Assembly (NCBI RefSeq): GCF_019097595.1
Contig: NC_080711.1
Span: forward strand, 7,775,428-7,839,427
Length of the DNA: 64,000 nucleotides
Origin: Hemibagrus wyckioides
Taxonomy: Eukaryota; Chordata; Actinopteri; Siluriformes; Bagridae
Direction of reading: 5' to 3'
The notes under the pieces were generated by a model. That model was not told where the DNA came from. It did no database searches and saw only the letters and a list, made by a program, of their open reading frames with translations. Made by a program: the position numbers and the translations under genes. Shown here piece by piece: positions 25,128 through 39,953 of the stretch. The first letter of the stretch is position 1; each line of letters starts with the position of its first letter.

Positions 25128-25355
25128 TTTAAGTAGCCTTTATTTGTCACATATACATTACTGCACAGTGAAATTCTTTCTTCGCATATCCCATCGTTTT
25201 AGGGTTGGGGTCAGAGCGCAGGGTCAGCCATGATGCACCACCCCTGGAGGGGTTGAGGGCCTTGCTCAAGGGACCAACATTGGCAGCTTCGCGGTGATGG
25301 GGCTTGAACCCCGATCAACAACCCAGAGCCTTAACCACTTGAGCTACCACCGTCA
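25128..25355 (-). repeat. tRNA-derived SINE, nearly full length
   Basis: On the minus strand: head 'ggtggtagctcaagtggtta' (A box) and 'ggggttcaagccccatcac' (B box), then 'cttgagcaaggccctcaacc', 'catcatggctgaccctgcgc', and the 3' end 'agaatttcactgtgcagtaa' with 'tatgtgacaaataaaggct'. The 3' module recurs at 63438-63505, and the head and middle at 62855-63000. Confidence 0.8.
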
Positions 25356-25854
25356 CTTATATTATAATTATATATTTATAATATTTGTGATTCTGTACAT
25401 ATAATAAGTTCACCTGAAAAGTAATTCTGATGTCTGAATAGGTAATAAATTCTCACTTAACTCTAAATACAGTGCAATATGCAATATCTGTTTACGGCAC
25501 TTATCAGTACCTCCAGTATTTTATAATGTGATTTTTCAGCTTTTTTCAAAATTCGCGATGAAACTTGAGGGGTTTTTGTGGGTTTTATTTTTCTCGATTA
25601 TTTTCTCTTTTATCTGAATTGGCAAAATTGCAAAAACACAATCCTCCACATACATAATTTCATACTTTCTATGATAGCTGTACCCATGCTCACCACATTT
25701 GAATCAAAGAGGGTTTGGACTGAATGAGTGCTTGTACTGACGTCAGACGACACTTTTCCCCCCTAAAAAAAACATTTGGTAATGTAAAAAAACAAAAAAA
25801 CAAAATTGCAAGCTCCTCCAAGAAGTTTTCAAGCAAAATCCTGCAGGAACTTAT
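25356..25854. other. Intergenic, nothing recognised
   Basis: No gene or repeat recognised. Confidence 0.35.
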
Positions 25855-26095
25855 CATCAATTCAATTCAATTTATTTGTATAGCGCTTTTTGGACATTGT
25901 CTCAAAGCAGCTTTACAGATGAAGTGATACAGTTTAAAGTTAAGATACTATTTATCCCTAACATTTATCCGTAATGAGCGAGGCTGAGGCGACGGTGGCA
26001 AGGAAAGACTCCCTGAGATGATATGAGGAAGAAACCTTAAGAGGAACCAGGCTCAGACAGGAACCTCATCCTCATTTGGGTGACACTGGACAGTA
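25855..26095 (-). repeat. Interspersed repeat, LINE-like 3' tail, family copy 3
   Basis: On the minus strand it ends 'aaagctgctttgagacaatg', 'agcgctatacaaataaattg' and an 'aattgaattgaattga' tail. Upstream it has 'ccagtgtcacccaaatgagg' and 'ggttcctcttaaggtttctt'. It matches 8640-9075 module for module. Confidence 0.7.
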
Positions 26096-26685
26096 AATAA
26101 TGTAAAAATGATAATGGCCTCAACTCTCAGAAAGTATGGCTTCTTGACCAGAGCTCTATCTGTGGGTTAGTGCAGGTATCAGAGCGAGCTGAAAATCAAA
26201 AAGTTCAGAGATTTCTTTCCCCTTAAAAAAGAAAGATTGACTGGAAATTTTGACTGCTGTTTATCTTCAGTTGGCGTATTACATCAGCGACTCACACTTA
26301 CCTTACGGCTGCATGCTAGTTAATTTTCAGTGTTATAAAACTTTAAACAGTTCCAGTCACTACTATGGCACTTACTTAAAGACTGACCATTTGCTCAGAG
26401 CTGGAACCATCGAGACAAGAAGTGGTGTGATGATGACTCCGGGCCTTTGATCTCCAGGCTGGGAAATTGCACCGTTTCTCTATAATGGACTAAGATCACT
26501 TCAGCATTATGTCTGAAATAGACTTCTAGGAGCTTTTGACTTCTTCATAGCTTATAATTTTTTTCTGGATCTGGATTTCTGTAAATCTGCTTTGTTACAA
26601 GCAGGGATGGAGGGAAGAAAAACAAGACTGCAAAAAAAAGTCATTGATGCGCATGTTGCAACCGTTGACTACATATATGGGTGGG
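26096..26685. other. Intergenic, nothing recognised
   Basis: No gene recognised. A 66-codon plus frame at 26250-26450 has no known similarity. Confidence 0.35.
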
Positions 26686-26696
26686 TGGAGATATCT

Positions 26697-27075
26697 TGTT
26701 TTGGCAGCACAGGGGATTAGTGGTTAGCACTGTTGCCTCACAGCAAGAAGGTCCTGGGTTCGAACAGGCAGGGGTCTTTCTGTGTGGAGTTTGCATGTTC
26801 TCCCCGTGCCTGCATGGGTTTACTCCAGGTACTCCGGTTTCCTCCCACAGTCCAAAAACATGTACATTAGGTTGATTGTTGATTCTAAATTGCCCATAGG
26901 AGTGAGTGAGTGTGTGTGGTTGTCTGTCTATATTTGGCCCTGTGATGGACTGGAGACCTGTCCAGGGTGTACCCCTGCCATTCGCCCTATGTACGCTGGG
27001 ATAGGCTCCAGCAGATCCCCGTGACCCTAATTAGGAATAAAGCGGGTATAGACGATGGATGGATGAATGGATGGA
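26697..27075 (+). repeat. DANA/Mermaid-like SINE with 11-bp target duplications
   Basis: The tRNA-like head has an A box ('ttagtggttagcactg') and a B box ('gtcctgggttcgaac'). The conserved body is 'gtgtggagtttgcatgttct', 'ccccgtgcctgcatgggttt', 'actccggtttcctcccac'. The 3' region has 'gatggactggagacctgtcc' and 'ataaagcgggta', and the tail is (GGAT)n-like. An 11-bp direct repeat TGGAGATATCT lies at both borders (26686-26696 and 27076-27086). Good conservation suggests a fairly recent insertion. Confidence 0.9.
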
Positions 27076-27086
27076 TGGAGATATCT

Positions 27087-28215
27087 GTAAGACCCTTTAG
27101 CGCTGCTGGCTAGAGTACCATTTTTAACCCCGCCCAGTCACATGTTACTCAGTGGGAAAAAACAACAACTTCAAAATATCTCCACAAATAATTTCTTTTA
27201 ATGTTTTCTTTAAAATCCTGCCCCTTAGTATAATTCCTTGTAATAATTGATTACATTTTTATATGACAATAAGTAACGGGCATGGCTAATGAGATGATTG
27301 ACAGTTCCTAGCTTCTAATATTTTCCCTGCTTTCAGCACTTTAAAACATCTGCTGTGCCTGTGTGCCATCATGAATTAAACATAACTTCCCATTATATCT
27401 TTGACCTTACAAAGCCAAGCTGACCAACCGAATGACTGACTTCCATCAGCATTTCTCATGACAAGGCATCCAGTCTCACCTGTGCTCATCAACATTAAGC
27501 ATAAATGGCCTTTAAGGGTAAGTAGCTCAGTGCAGCCACCTGAAGATTGCTTTTGCCCTTTCTGCTGAGGCTAATTTGAACAGACGGTAATCTATTAGAC
27601 ACGTGTTTGTTCACGGTCGTTGTATCCAGTGGTGTGTATAAATCTGATCCTTTCTGAACATCGGACTTCATATTTCACTTAAGCAAATAAAGCCAGCTGG
27701 ATCTGCTTTGGGACATCGTCTTAATCCAGTGTAGAATGATCGTTTTTTTCTCTTGTTTCTTAGTGATGGAACATTCGAAGCGCATTGGTGCATGTTAGAC
27801 CTTTTGTAATGCTTCGTAATGAAATGCAGATGTTTTATATCAGATAAACTATGCAAACTGTGCAAGTGACAGTTCACCTGATTACATTCTAATTGAATTT
27901 CCTGACTTCTATCCTCGGGGTGTTCTTCTGAATGAGGAAGTGACAAATGAGGAGTGTCTGGAGCTGTGTAATGATCCATAAGCATTAATGTTTGATCATT
28001 ATTTTGGCTATTGTGTTATTATCAATATCAAGATGAACCAGGTATTTAGTGAGCTTATTACATGAACACTTCTGCATTCTTCTTAATACTCATTGTAATA
28101 TGGTCAGTGAGACAAGTGACCAGGTCATGTGACATGCAGCGGTTGATGGGTAAAGAAGTCAATTGATTATTCTGAATAACCGACAGAAAGGAATTAAATA
28201 AAAGAAAAAGTTGTC

Positions 28216-28279
<64 letters not shown>

Positions 28280-28603
28280 GATGTTTGTTATATATCTTCA
28301 AAAGTTCATGTCAAACTATTCTGCATTTCTGTGATTTGAATAAAATGCAGATAAATGCATGGATTCCATTCTTCATTTTCATCTTGATTGATTATTTTAA
28401 TATTCTTTGGGCTTCATTTAGACTTAATCAAATATGCAGCCTGGGTGTTTTCTTTTCTTCCACTGGTCACCCATCATGATGCTACAATTCTGTTCATCCA
28501 CTTTACTGCAGATGAACAGAGAGGATGTGGTCTCTAAATATGCAGCATACAATGTTTGCTTTCTAGTTTTTATTTAGAATATCATTAAAAAGTGCTGTAT
28601 GGT
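27087..28603. other. Intergenic; one (ATT)n microsatellite
   Basis: (ATT)n of about 20 units at 28218-28279. No gene was recognised. A 105-codon minus frame at 27668-27985 has no known similarity. Confidence 0.4.
28218..28279. repeat. (ATT)n microsatellite
   Basis: About 20 uninterrupted trinucleotide units. Confidence 0.97.
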
Positions 28604-29558
28604 ACACTCACTCACTGACTCACTGACTCACTCACTCACTCACTCACTGACTCACTCACTCACTCACTCACTCACTCACTGACTCACTCACTCACTCACT
28701 GACTCACTCACTCACTCACTCACTCACTGACTCACTCGCTCACTCACTCACTGACTCACTGACTCACTCACTCACTGACTCACTCACTCACTGACTCACT
28801 CACTCAATCACTCACTCACTGACTCACTCACTCACTCACTCACTCACTGACTCACTCACTCACTGACACTCACACTCTCACTTCCTCACTCACTCACTCA
28901 CTCACTTCCTCACTCACTCACTCACTCACTAACTCACTCACTCACTCACTCACTGACTCACTCACTCACTGACTCACTCACTCATTCAATCACTCACTCA
29001 CTGACTCACTCACTCACTCACTGACTCACTCACTCACTGACACTCACACTCTCACTCACTAACTCACTCACTCACTTCCTCACTCACTCACTCACTCACT
29101 AACTCACTCACTGACTCACTCACTCACTCACTCACTGACTCACTCACTCACTGACTCACTCACTCACTCACTCACTGACTCACTCACTCACTCACTCACT
29201 CACTGACTCACTCACTCACTCACTCACTCACTCACTCACTAACTCACTCACTCACTTCCTCACTCACTCACTGACTCACTCACTCACTCACTGACTCACT
29301 CACTCACTGACTCACTCACTCACTCACTCACTCACTCACTCACTCATTCAATCACTCACTCACTGACTCACTCACTCACTCACTCACTGACACTCACACT
29401 CTCACTTCCTCACTCACTCACTCACTCACTCACTAACTCACTCACTGACTCACTCACTCACTGACTCACTGACTCACTGACTCACTCACTCACTCACTCA
29501 CTCACACTCTCACTCACTTCCTCACTCACTCACTGACTCACTCACACTCTCACTCACT
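28604..29558. repeat. TCAC/GTGA tetranucleotide array A (about 0.96 kb)
   Basis: Continuous CTCA units with regular CTGA variants, and occasional 'cactcacactctcacttcct' blocks that repeat at several points (near 28868, 29040, 29395 and 29505). This indicates segmental duplication within the array. The variant set (CTGA, TTCC) differs from array B. Confidence 0.97.
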
Positions 29559-31190
29559 TTTTTCAAGCAATCTTTCAAAGCTGTGCTGGATTATTTTCGA
29601 TTATCTCACTCCATTGACACACTTGACCACAGCAGTTTAATCATTTCTGCAGTGCATCTGTCTGTAGCTGAGGTTGGGAGTGTGGGTCAGCCTGATAACA
29701 GAAGCTTTCCCTGAGGTCTTATCAGCACTTTGCTCTAAACAGAGTAAACTCACTTTTACTCCTTGTATTGAAACAAAGTGGTAAAGGATGAAAACAATTG
29801 CTTTCATGCACCATATGAAGCTGTGTTTTCCCTGACAGAAAAATAACGAAAGGTTTATTTCAGCACTAGAATTTCCACACTGAAGGCAGCATCATGTTAA
29901 CATTCAAAAATGTGAAATTCCATAAATCTTTGTTGAAAAGCATGTAGAAAAATAAAAAAATTTTAACACATGCACAAATAAATGGATAATGTACAAAAAT
30001 CACGTCAAAATAAATGAATCATTGGGAAAAAAAAAGAAAGTATAAATAAATGAATCATATAAAAATCACATCTGAAAATTGAGAATTGTTGGAAAAATTT
30101 GTATGTCAACATAAAAGAATTATTGGGTAAAAAATACATAATATTAATTAAATCTAAAATCACGTGAAAATAGATAAACTATATGTTAAAACATACATAT
30201 GACAATAAAGGAATCTTAAGGAAAATTAAAATCCGAAAAGTAAATCTTAGTAAAGTAAAAAAATATTGAAAGAGAAAATTAACTAATTAAATAACAACAT
30301 TTGAAAATAAATGAATTGTGTGTAAAAATCACAAATAAAATAAATTCATTTTATTTTAAAAAATTGCAAAAATAAACAAATCATGGGTAAAAGGATTTGT
30401 GTAAATAAATTGAGCATTGGAAAAATTACTTGTGAAAACAAATGCATAGGAAATGGCTCAATGTGAAACATTAACAGCAATAAATTGTGTTGATTTCCCA
30501 CGTTATCATTCATAGTTGTTCTGTTTATTGATTGAATGATTGGTGTTTTGGACCTATTTGAATGAGTGCATTTCTGAGAAACAAGCTTTTTTTTCTTGAA
30601 TTTATTCTAGTTATTTCTTCAGCAGTGTCTTTTACAGTATTGCAGAATGTAAAAATGAATTTGCAACAAGCCGCTTCAATAATTCATCATCGTTTCCCCT
30701 AAGCTATTATAAGCTATTATCTGAGCAATCCATTCTTACTAAAGACCTCATACAAACCTTAATGCCGCCCTGCTGATATAGAAACAGTTTAGACGTTTAC
30801 TCGGGATGTTGCCTGTACAGATATTAGCATATAAGCCCACAAGGGCATTGTGGGATTAACAGTAAAGCCCAGAGAGCCAGTTATTGCTTTTTACTCTTTT
30901 TACAGAGCAACAAAGCTTCTCAGCCTCAGCACTCTTTACAGAATGACCGCAGTCTCGAGTGACATTAAGTGGTTTAGGATTTCCACTGGATGCAGTTTTA
31001 ACCGGCCTCAAGGTCATGAACAGTGAGCTGGAAATCAATCTTGCTGACTTTGTTGTGTACGCAGAATGTCACTGCAGGATTAAAACACAGGCACAGAGCA
31101 GGAACAAGCTATTAATACCACACCTGTTCCAGTCTGTGTTACAGAAAGGCTGAAATAACTGACCTTCACTATAGAACCTGTTGTATCCTG
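29559..31190. other. Spacer between arrays A and B
   Basis: Unique sequence except for a decayed minisatellite at 29940-30460. No gene recognised. Confidence 0.5.
29940..30460. repeat. Decayed A-rich minisatellite, about 33-36 bp unit
   Basis: Repeated degenerate units of the form 'aaaatcacgtgaaaataaat' plus 'gaatcattgggaaaaa'. Examples start near 29998, 30034, 30066, 30100, 30300, 30335, 30370 and 30400. Units vary in length and have many substitutions, so the array is old. Alignment was by eye. Confidence 0.55.
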
Positions 31191-34100
31191 CTCTCTCACT
31201 CAGTCACTTAATCACTCACTCATACACTCACTCATACACTCACTCATACACTCACTCACTCACTCATACACCCACTCAGTCACTCACTCACTCATACACT
31301 CACTCACTCATACACTCACTCATACACTCACTCATACACTCAGTCAGTCACTCACTCACTCACTCACTCATACATACACTCACTCATACACTCAGTCAGT
31401 CACTCACTCTCTCACTCATACACCCACTCAGTCACTCACTCACTCATACACTCACTCATACACCCACTCAAACACTCACTCACTCACTCACTCATACACC
31501 CACTCAGTCACTTAATCACTCACTCATACACTCACTCATACACTCACTCATACACTCACTCATACACTCAGTCAGTCACTCACTCACTCACTCATACACC
31601 CACTCAGTCACTCACTCACTCATACACTCACTCATACACTCAGTCACTCACTCACTCACTCATACACTCACTCATACACTCAGTCAGTCACTCACTCACT
31701 CACTCATACACCCACTCAGTCACTCACTCACTCATACACTCACTCACTCATACACTCACTCAAACACTCACTCACTCACTCACTCACTCACTCATACACC
31801 CACTCAGTCACTCACTCACTCATACACTCACTCACTCATACACTCACTCAAACACTCACTCACTCACTCACTCACTCATACACCCACTCATACACTCACT
31901 CATACACTCACTCAGTCACTCATACACCCACTCAAACACTCACTCATACACTCACTCATACACCCACTCAGTCACTCACTCACTCACTCATACACTCACT
32001 CATACACTCAGTCAGTCACTCACTCACTCACACACCCACTCAAACACTCACTCACTCACTCACTCATACACCCACTCAGTCACTCACTCACTCACTCATA
32101 CACTCAGTCAGTCACTCACTCACTCACTCATACACCCACTCAAACACTCACTCACTCACTCATACACCCACTCAAACACTCACTCACTCACTCATACACC
32201 CACTCAAACACTCACTCACTCACTCATACACCCACTCAGTCACTCACTCACTCACTCATACACCCACTCAGTCACTCACTCACTCACTCATACACCCACT
32301 CAGTCACTCACTCACTCACTCATACACTCACTCATACACTCACTCATACACTCAGTCAGTCACTCACTCACTCACTCATACACCCACTCAAACACTCACT
32401 CACTCACTCATACACCCACTCAAACACTCACTCACTCACTCACTCATACACCCACTCAGTCACTCACTCACTCACTCATACACCCACTCAGTCACTCACT
32501 CACTCACTCATACACCCACTCAGTCACTCACTCACTCATACACTCACTCATACACTCACTCATACACTCAGTCAGTCACTCACTCACTCATACACCCACT
32601 CAGTCACTCACTCACTCATACACTCACTCATACACTCACTCACTCATACACTCACTCATACACCCACTCAAACACTCACTCACTCACTCACTCATACACC
32701 CACTCAGTCACTCACTCACTAACTCACTCACTCACTCACTCATACACCCACTCAGTCACTCACTCACTCACTCACTCATACACTCACTCATACACTCAGT
32801 CAGTCACTCACTCACTCACTCATACACCCACTCAGTCACTCACTCACTCATACACTCACTCATACACTCACTCATACACTCAGTCAGTCACTCACTCACT
32901 CACTCATACACCCACTCAGTCACTCACTCACTCATACACTCACTCATACACTCAGTCACTCACTCACTCATACACTCACTCATACACTCACTCATACACC
33001 CACTCAGTCACTCACTCACTCACTCATACACCCACTCAGTCACTCACTCACTCACTCACTCACCCACTCAGTCACTCACTCACTCACTCATACACTCACT
33101 CACTCACTCAGTCACTCACTCACTCACTCATACACTCAGTCAGTCAGTCACTCACTCACTCATACACCCACTCAGTCACTCACTCACTCATACACTCACT
33201 CATACACTCACTCATACACTCAGTCACTCACTCACTCACTCATACACTCACTCATACACTCACTCATACACCCACTCAGTCACTCACTCACTCACTCATA
33301 CACCCACTCAGTCACTCACTCACTAACTCACTCACTCACTCACTCACTCATACACCCACTCAGTCACTCACTCACTCACTCACTCACTCACTCACTCACC
33401 CACTCAGTCACTCACTCACTCACTCATACACTCACTCACTCACTCATACACTCACTCACTCACTCACTCACTCATACACTCACTCATACACTCACTCATA
33501 CACTCACTCAAACACTCACTCATACACTCAGTCAGTCACTCACTCACTCACTCATACACTCACTCATACACTCAGTCACTCACTCACTCACTCACTCATA
33601 CACTCACTCAAACACTCACTCACTCACTCACTCACTCACTCACTCATACACTCAGTCACTCACTCATACACTCACTCATACACTCACTCACTCACTCATA
33701 CACTCACTCACTCACTCAGTCACTCAGTCACTCACTCATACACTCACTCATACACCCACTCAGTCACTCACTCACTCACTCATACACCCACTCAGTCACT
33801 CACTCACTCACTCACACATACACCCACTCACTCATACACTCACTCACTCACTCATACACTCAGTCACTCACTCACTCACTCATACACTCACTCATACACT
33901 CACTCATACACTCAGTCACTCACTCATACACTCACTCATACACTCACTCATACACTCAGTCACTCACTCATACACTCACTCATATACTCACTCATACACT
34001 CACTCAAACACTCACTCATACACTCAGTCAGTCACTCACTCACTCACTCATACACTCACTCATACACTCAGTCACTCACTCACTCACTCACTCATACACT

Positions 34101-37100
34101 CACTCATACACTCACTCAAACACTCACTCACTCACTCACTCATACACTCATACACTCACTCATACACTCACTCATACACTCACTCACTCACTCACTCATA
34201 CACTCACTCAGTCACTCACTCATTCACCCACTCAGTCACTCACTCACTCACTCATACACTCACTCATACACTCACTCAGTCACTCACTCACTCACTCACT
34301 CACTCATACACGCACTCATACACTCACTCAGTCACTCACTCACTCACTCACTCACTCATACACTCACTCATACACTCACTCAGTCACTCACTCAGTCACT
34401 CACTCACTCACTCACTCACTCATACACCCACTCAGTCACTCACTCATACACTCACTCACTCACTCACTCACTCATACACTCACTCAGTCACTCACTCACT
34501 CACTCATACACCCACTCAAACACTCACTCACTCATACACTCACTCAGTCACTCACTCATACACCCACTCAAACACTCACTCACTCACTCATACACTCACT
34601 CAGTCACTCACTCACTCACTCACTCATACACCCACTCAAACACTCACTCACTCACTCATACACTCACTCAGTCACTCACTCACTCACTCACTCATACACT
34701 CACTCACTCACTCATACACTCACTCAGTCACTCACTCACTCACTCACTCATACACTCACTCAGTCACTCACTCACTCACTCACTCATGCACCCACTCAGT
34801 CACTTAATCACTCACTCATACACTCACTCATACACTCAGTCAGTCACTTAATCACTCACTCATACACTCACTCATACACTCAGTCAGTCAGTCACTCACT
34901 CACTCATACACTCACTCATACACTCACTCATACACTCAGTCAGTCACTCACTCACTCACTCATACACCCACTCATACACTCAGTCAGTCACTCATACACT
35001 CACTCATACACCCACTCATACACTCACTCATACACTCAGTCAGTCACTCACTCACTCACTCATACACCCACTCATACACTCACTCATACACTCAGTCAGT
35101 CACTCATACACTCACTCATACACTCACTCATACACTCAGTCAGTCACTCACTCACTCACTCATACACCCACTCAGTCACTCACTCACTCATACACTCACT
35201 CACTCATACACTCACTCATACACCCACTCAAACACTCACTCACTCACTCATACACCCACTCAGTCACTCACTCACTCACTCATACACCCACTCAGTCACT
35301 CACTCACTCACTCATACACTCACTCATACACTCACTCATACACTCAGTCAGTCACTCCTCACTCATACACCCACTCAAACACTCACTCACTCACTCATAC
35401 ACCCACTCAAACACTCACTCACTCATACACCCACTCAAACACTCACTCACTCACTCATACACCCACTCAAACACTCACTCACTCATACACCCACTCAAAC
35501 ACTCACTCACTCACTCACTCATACACCCACTCAAACACTCACTCACTCACTCATACACTCACTCATACACTCACTCACTCACTCACTCACTCATACACCC
35601 ACTCAAACACTCACTCACTCACTCATACACCCACTCAGTCACTCACTCACTCACTCATACACCCACTCAGTCACTCACTCATACACTCACTCATACACTC
35701 AGTCAGTCACTCACTCACTCACTCACTCACTCACTCACACTCACTCATTTACTCACTCACTCACTCACTCACTCATACACTCACTCACTCACTCACTCAC
35801 TCACTCACTCATACACCCACTCAGTCACTCACTCACTCACTCATACACCCACTCAGTCACTCACTCATACACCCACTCAGTCACTCACTCACTCACTCAT
35901 ACACTCACTCATACACTCAGTCAGTCACTCACTCACACTCACTCATTTACTCACTCACTCACTCACTCATACACTCACTCACTCATACACTCACTCATTC
36001 ACTTACTCACTCACTCACTCATTTACTCACTCACTCATACACTCACTCACTCATACACTCACTCATACACTCACTCACTCATTTACTCACTCAGTCACTC
36101 ACTCATACACTCACTGACTCACTCACTCACTCTCACTTACTCACTCAATCACTCACTCATACACTCACTCATACACCCACCCACTCACTCATACACTCAC
36201 TCACTCATACACCCACTCACTCAGTCACTCACTCACTCTTACACTCACTCACTCACTCACTCACTCACTCATACACCCACTCACTCACTCACACACTCAC
36301 TCACTCACTCACTCATTCACTCACTGACTCAGTCACTCACTCACTCATACACTCACTCACTCACTCACTCATTCACTCACTGACTCAGTCACTCACTCAC
36401 TCATACACTCACTCACTCACTCACTCATACACTCACTCATTCACTCACTCACTCATTCACTCACTGACTCACTCACTCAGTCACTCATTCACCCACTCAC
36501 TCACTCACACACTCACTCTCACTCACTCACTCATTTACTCACTCAGTCACTCACTCATACACTCACTCACTCATACACTCACTCACTCATACACTCACTG
36601 ACTCACTCACTCACTCACTCATTCACCCACTCACTCACTCACACACTCACTCTCACTCACTCACTCATTTACTCACTCAGTCACTCACTCATACACTCAC
36701 TCACTCATACACTCACTCACTCATACACTCACTCACTCATACACTCACTCAGTCACTTACTCACTCACTCACTCATACACCCACTCACTCACTCATACAC
36801 TCACTCATTCACTTACTCACTCATACACTCACTCACTCACTCACTCACACACTCACTCACTCTCACTCACTCACTCATTTACTCACTCAGTCACTTACTC
36901 ACTCACTCACTCATACACTCACTCATTCACTTACTCACTCACTCACTCATACACCCACTCACTCACTCATACACTCACTCATTCACTTACTCACTCACTC
37001 ACTCACTCACTCACTCACTCACTCACTCTCACTCACTCATTTACTCACTCAGTCACTCACTCATACACTCACTCACTCATACACTCACTCAGTCACTTAC

Positions 37101-38542
37101 TCACTCACTCACTCACACACTTACTCACTCACTCACTCACTCATACACTCACTCACACTCACTCATTTACTCACTCATTTACTCACTCACTCACTCACTC
37201 ACTCATACACTCACTCACTCACTCACTCACTCACTCACTCATACACTCACTCATACACTCACTCACTCACTCATACACTCACTCACTCACTCACTCACTC
37301 ATACACTCACTCATACACTCACTCATTCACTTACTCACTCACTCACTCACTCACTCACTCACTCACTCACTCACACTCACTCATACACTCACTCACTCAT
37401 ACACTCACTCATTTACTCACTCATACACTCACTCACTCATACACTCACTCACTCATACACTCACTCATTTACTCACTCACTCACTCATACACTCACTCAC
37501 TCATACACTCACTCATTTACTCACTCACTCACTCATACACTCACTCACTCATACACTCACTCACTCACTCATACACTCACTCACTCATTTACTCACTCAC
37601 TCACTCACTCATACACTCACTCACTCACTCACTCACTCACTCATACACTCACTCATACACTCACTCACTCACTCATTTACTCACTCACTCACTCACTCAC
37701 TCATTTACTCACTCACTCACTCACTCATACACCCACTCATACACTCACTCACTCATACACTCACTCATTTACTCACTCACTCATACACCCACTCATACAC
37801 TCACTCACTCATACACTCACTCATTTACTCACTCACTCATACACCCACTCATACACTCACTCACTCATACACTCACTCATTTACTCACTCACTCACTCAC
37901 TCATACACCCACTCATACACTCACTCACTCATTTACTCACTCACTCATACACTCACTCACTCACTCATACACTCACTCATTTACTCACTCACTCATACAC
38001 TCACTCACTCACTCATACACCCACTCACACATACACCCACCCACCCACTCACTCACTCACTCATACACCCACCCATTCACTCTCACTCACTCACTCATAC
38101 ACCCACCCACTCACTCACACACCCACTCACTCACTCACCCACCCACTCACTCTCACTCACTCACTCATACACCCACCCACTCACTCACACACCCACTCAC
38201 TCACTCTCACTCACTCACTCTCACCCACTCACTCTCACACTCACCCACTCACTCACTCATTCTCACTCACACACTCACCCACTCACTCACTCTCACTCAC
38301 CCACTCACTCACTCATTCTCACTCACCCACTCACTCACTCACTCACTCACTCACTCTCACTCACACACTCATCCACTCACTCACTCACTCTCACTCACTC
38401 ACTCACTCACTCACTCACTCACTCACTCACTCACTCAAACACTCATTCGCTCACTTATACACTCACTCGCTCACTCACTCTCTCCCTCATACACTCACTC
38501 ATAAACTTACTTTCTCACTGATACACTCATTCACTCACTCAC
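31191..38542. repeat. TCAC/GTGA tetranucleotide array B (about 7.35 kb)
   Basis: Almost pure four-base repeat with ordered variants. From 31.2 to about 35.4 kb, 'catacacccactcagtcact' and 'catacacccactcaaacact' units dominate, locally at an exact 32-bp spacing (starts 32225, 32257, 32289). From 35.7 to 38.0 kb, 'catttactcactc' variants appear. From 38.0 to 38.4 kb, CACCCACC and CTCT variants appear. The plus strand is almost free of G. It is open for 513 codons (31181-32722) only because the unit contains no stop codon on that strand. Confidence 0.98.
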
Positions 38543-39918
38543 CTTTTTGCTTTTAAATCATATTGAAGCTGAAGCTGAAGGACACTGACAAGAAGCTGCC
38601 CATCAGGCAGGCAGACTAATTTAAAAGAATCGGTCTGTAGCAAGCATAACCACATTCTTTCTCAACACACTGATGGCTGGTCACAGCTGTCTTGATATTC
38701 TTTATAACCACATGATTATGTGTCTGATATTCCCTTTTAACAGGAGTTATATAAACAAGAAATTAACATAGAGTAATTGACAATTCGGACACAATATGAC
38801 GAAGTGTTCTGTTTATATTTACTCCACTGCTCTAAATAGATCCTGAAGAATCCACGCTTACTTTATGGCCCAATATTTATCTTATGACCATTATTGGTTT
38901 TGTACTTGGTTCCACTGCAGGGAGTCTGATCTGGACACCAAAAAATTAAACTTACAGTACATTGATGTTATTTTATCTTTACAGACAGACCGTGCTATCC
39001 CATTTACACCACTGCCATCACATATGGACAATCGATGGTATCACTGAAGCTTTTCCAGTGCCGTGCTTACGGCTTAAATGGATGAAGAAAAAAGAGAGAA
39101 AACCACAAATACAGTAAAAGAGTAATGAGGACACATGGCATGACGTGTGACATTTTGTAATATATATATGATTTACTTTACCCTACCTAGCTGTCTTAGT
39201 CGTTGTTGTTGTATGATAAAGGAGAGGTGGCTGATGGGTCCAAATTAAGCAGAAAATGGGGGAAAAGGAAATAGTCAAGAAGGAAAAAGCTAAGAAGAAC
39301 TTGACTTGAGAACCTGACATGACTTGAAATACATTGAAACACAACTGATGACTTGACTGCACGTGTGTTTTGCTAGAGAATGATCAAAATCCATGGATTA
39401 AAATTCAAGAAAAGTAAAACAGAAAATATATATATAGCTTCAGAGCATGCTTTGATTTTACTCGAAACCCTTAATGCTTAAGAGTAGCTTAAGGGGTTCT
39501 AGACTAAGCCTCGTACTGACAACCTTAATCTTTTAAATCGGAATGACAAATTTCATTCTTCTACACATCTTTACTTGACCTTGTGGTGGATAATTTAAAG
39601 GTTCTCCATAGAACCTAACTTTTCCCTATCTGCAAGTGTTCCATATAGAACCTATTTATGAATCTCAGAATCTCCGTTGAAGAAACGACTGGAAAGAAAA
39701 CGTGTATAATTACCTTCTTGCATGGCTATAGATCAGGACTGAAGGCTCTTGATGCATTTATATTCCTTATACGGTGTACACACTGTTATTAGCTTTAAGT
39801 TGATAAAGATAAATATCCGTCCTACATATACATCAAAATCTTATCTAGAATTGAATATATCCAGGATACTAAAGAATAATGTAAACATATTGAGATGATA
39901 CTATTCCTGGTGTCCTCT

Positions 39919-39953
<35 letters not shown>

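Noticed and set aside
31181..32722. 513-codon plus-strand open frame of L/T/H/S/Y/I repeats
   Set aside because: It is translation of the TCAC tetranucleotide array, which lacks stop codons on that strand. No initiation context, domain or non-repeat sequence supports a gene.
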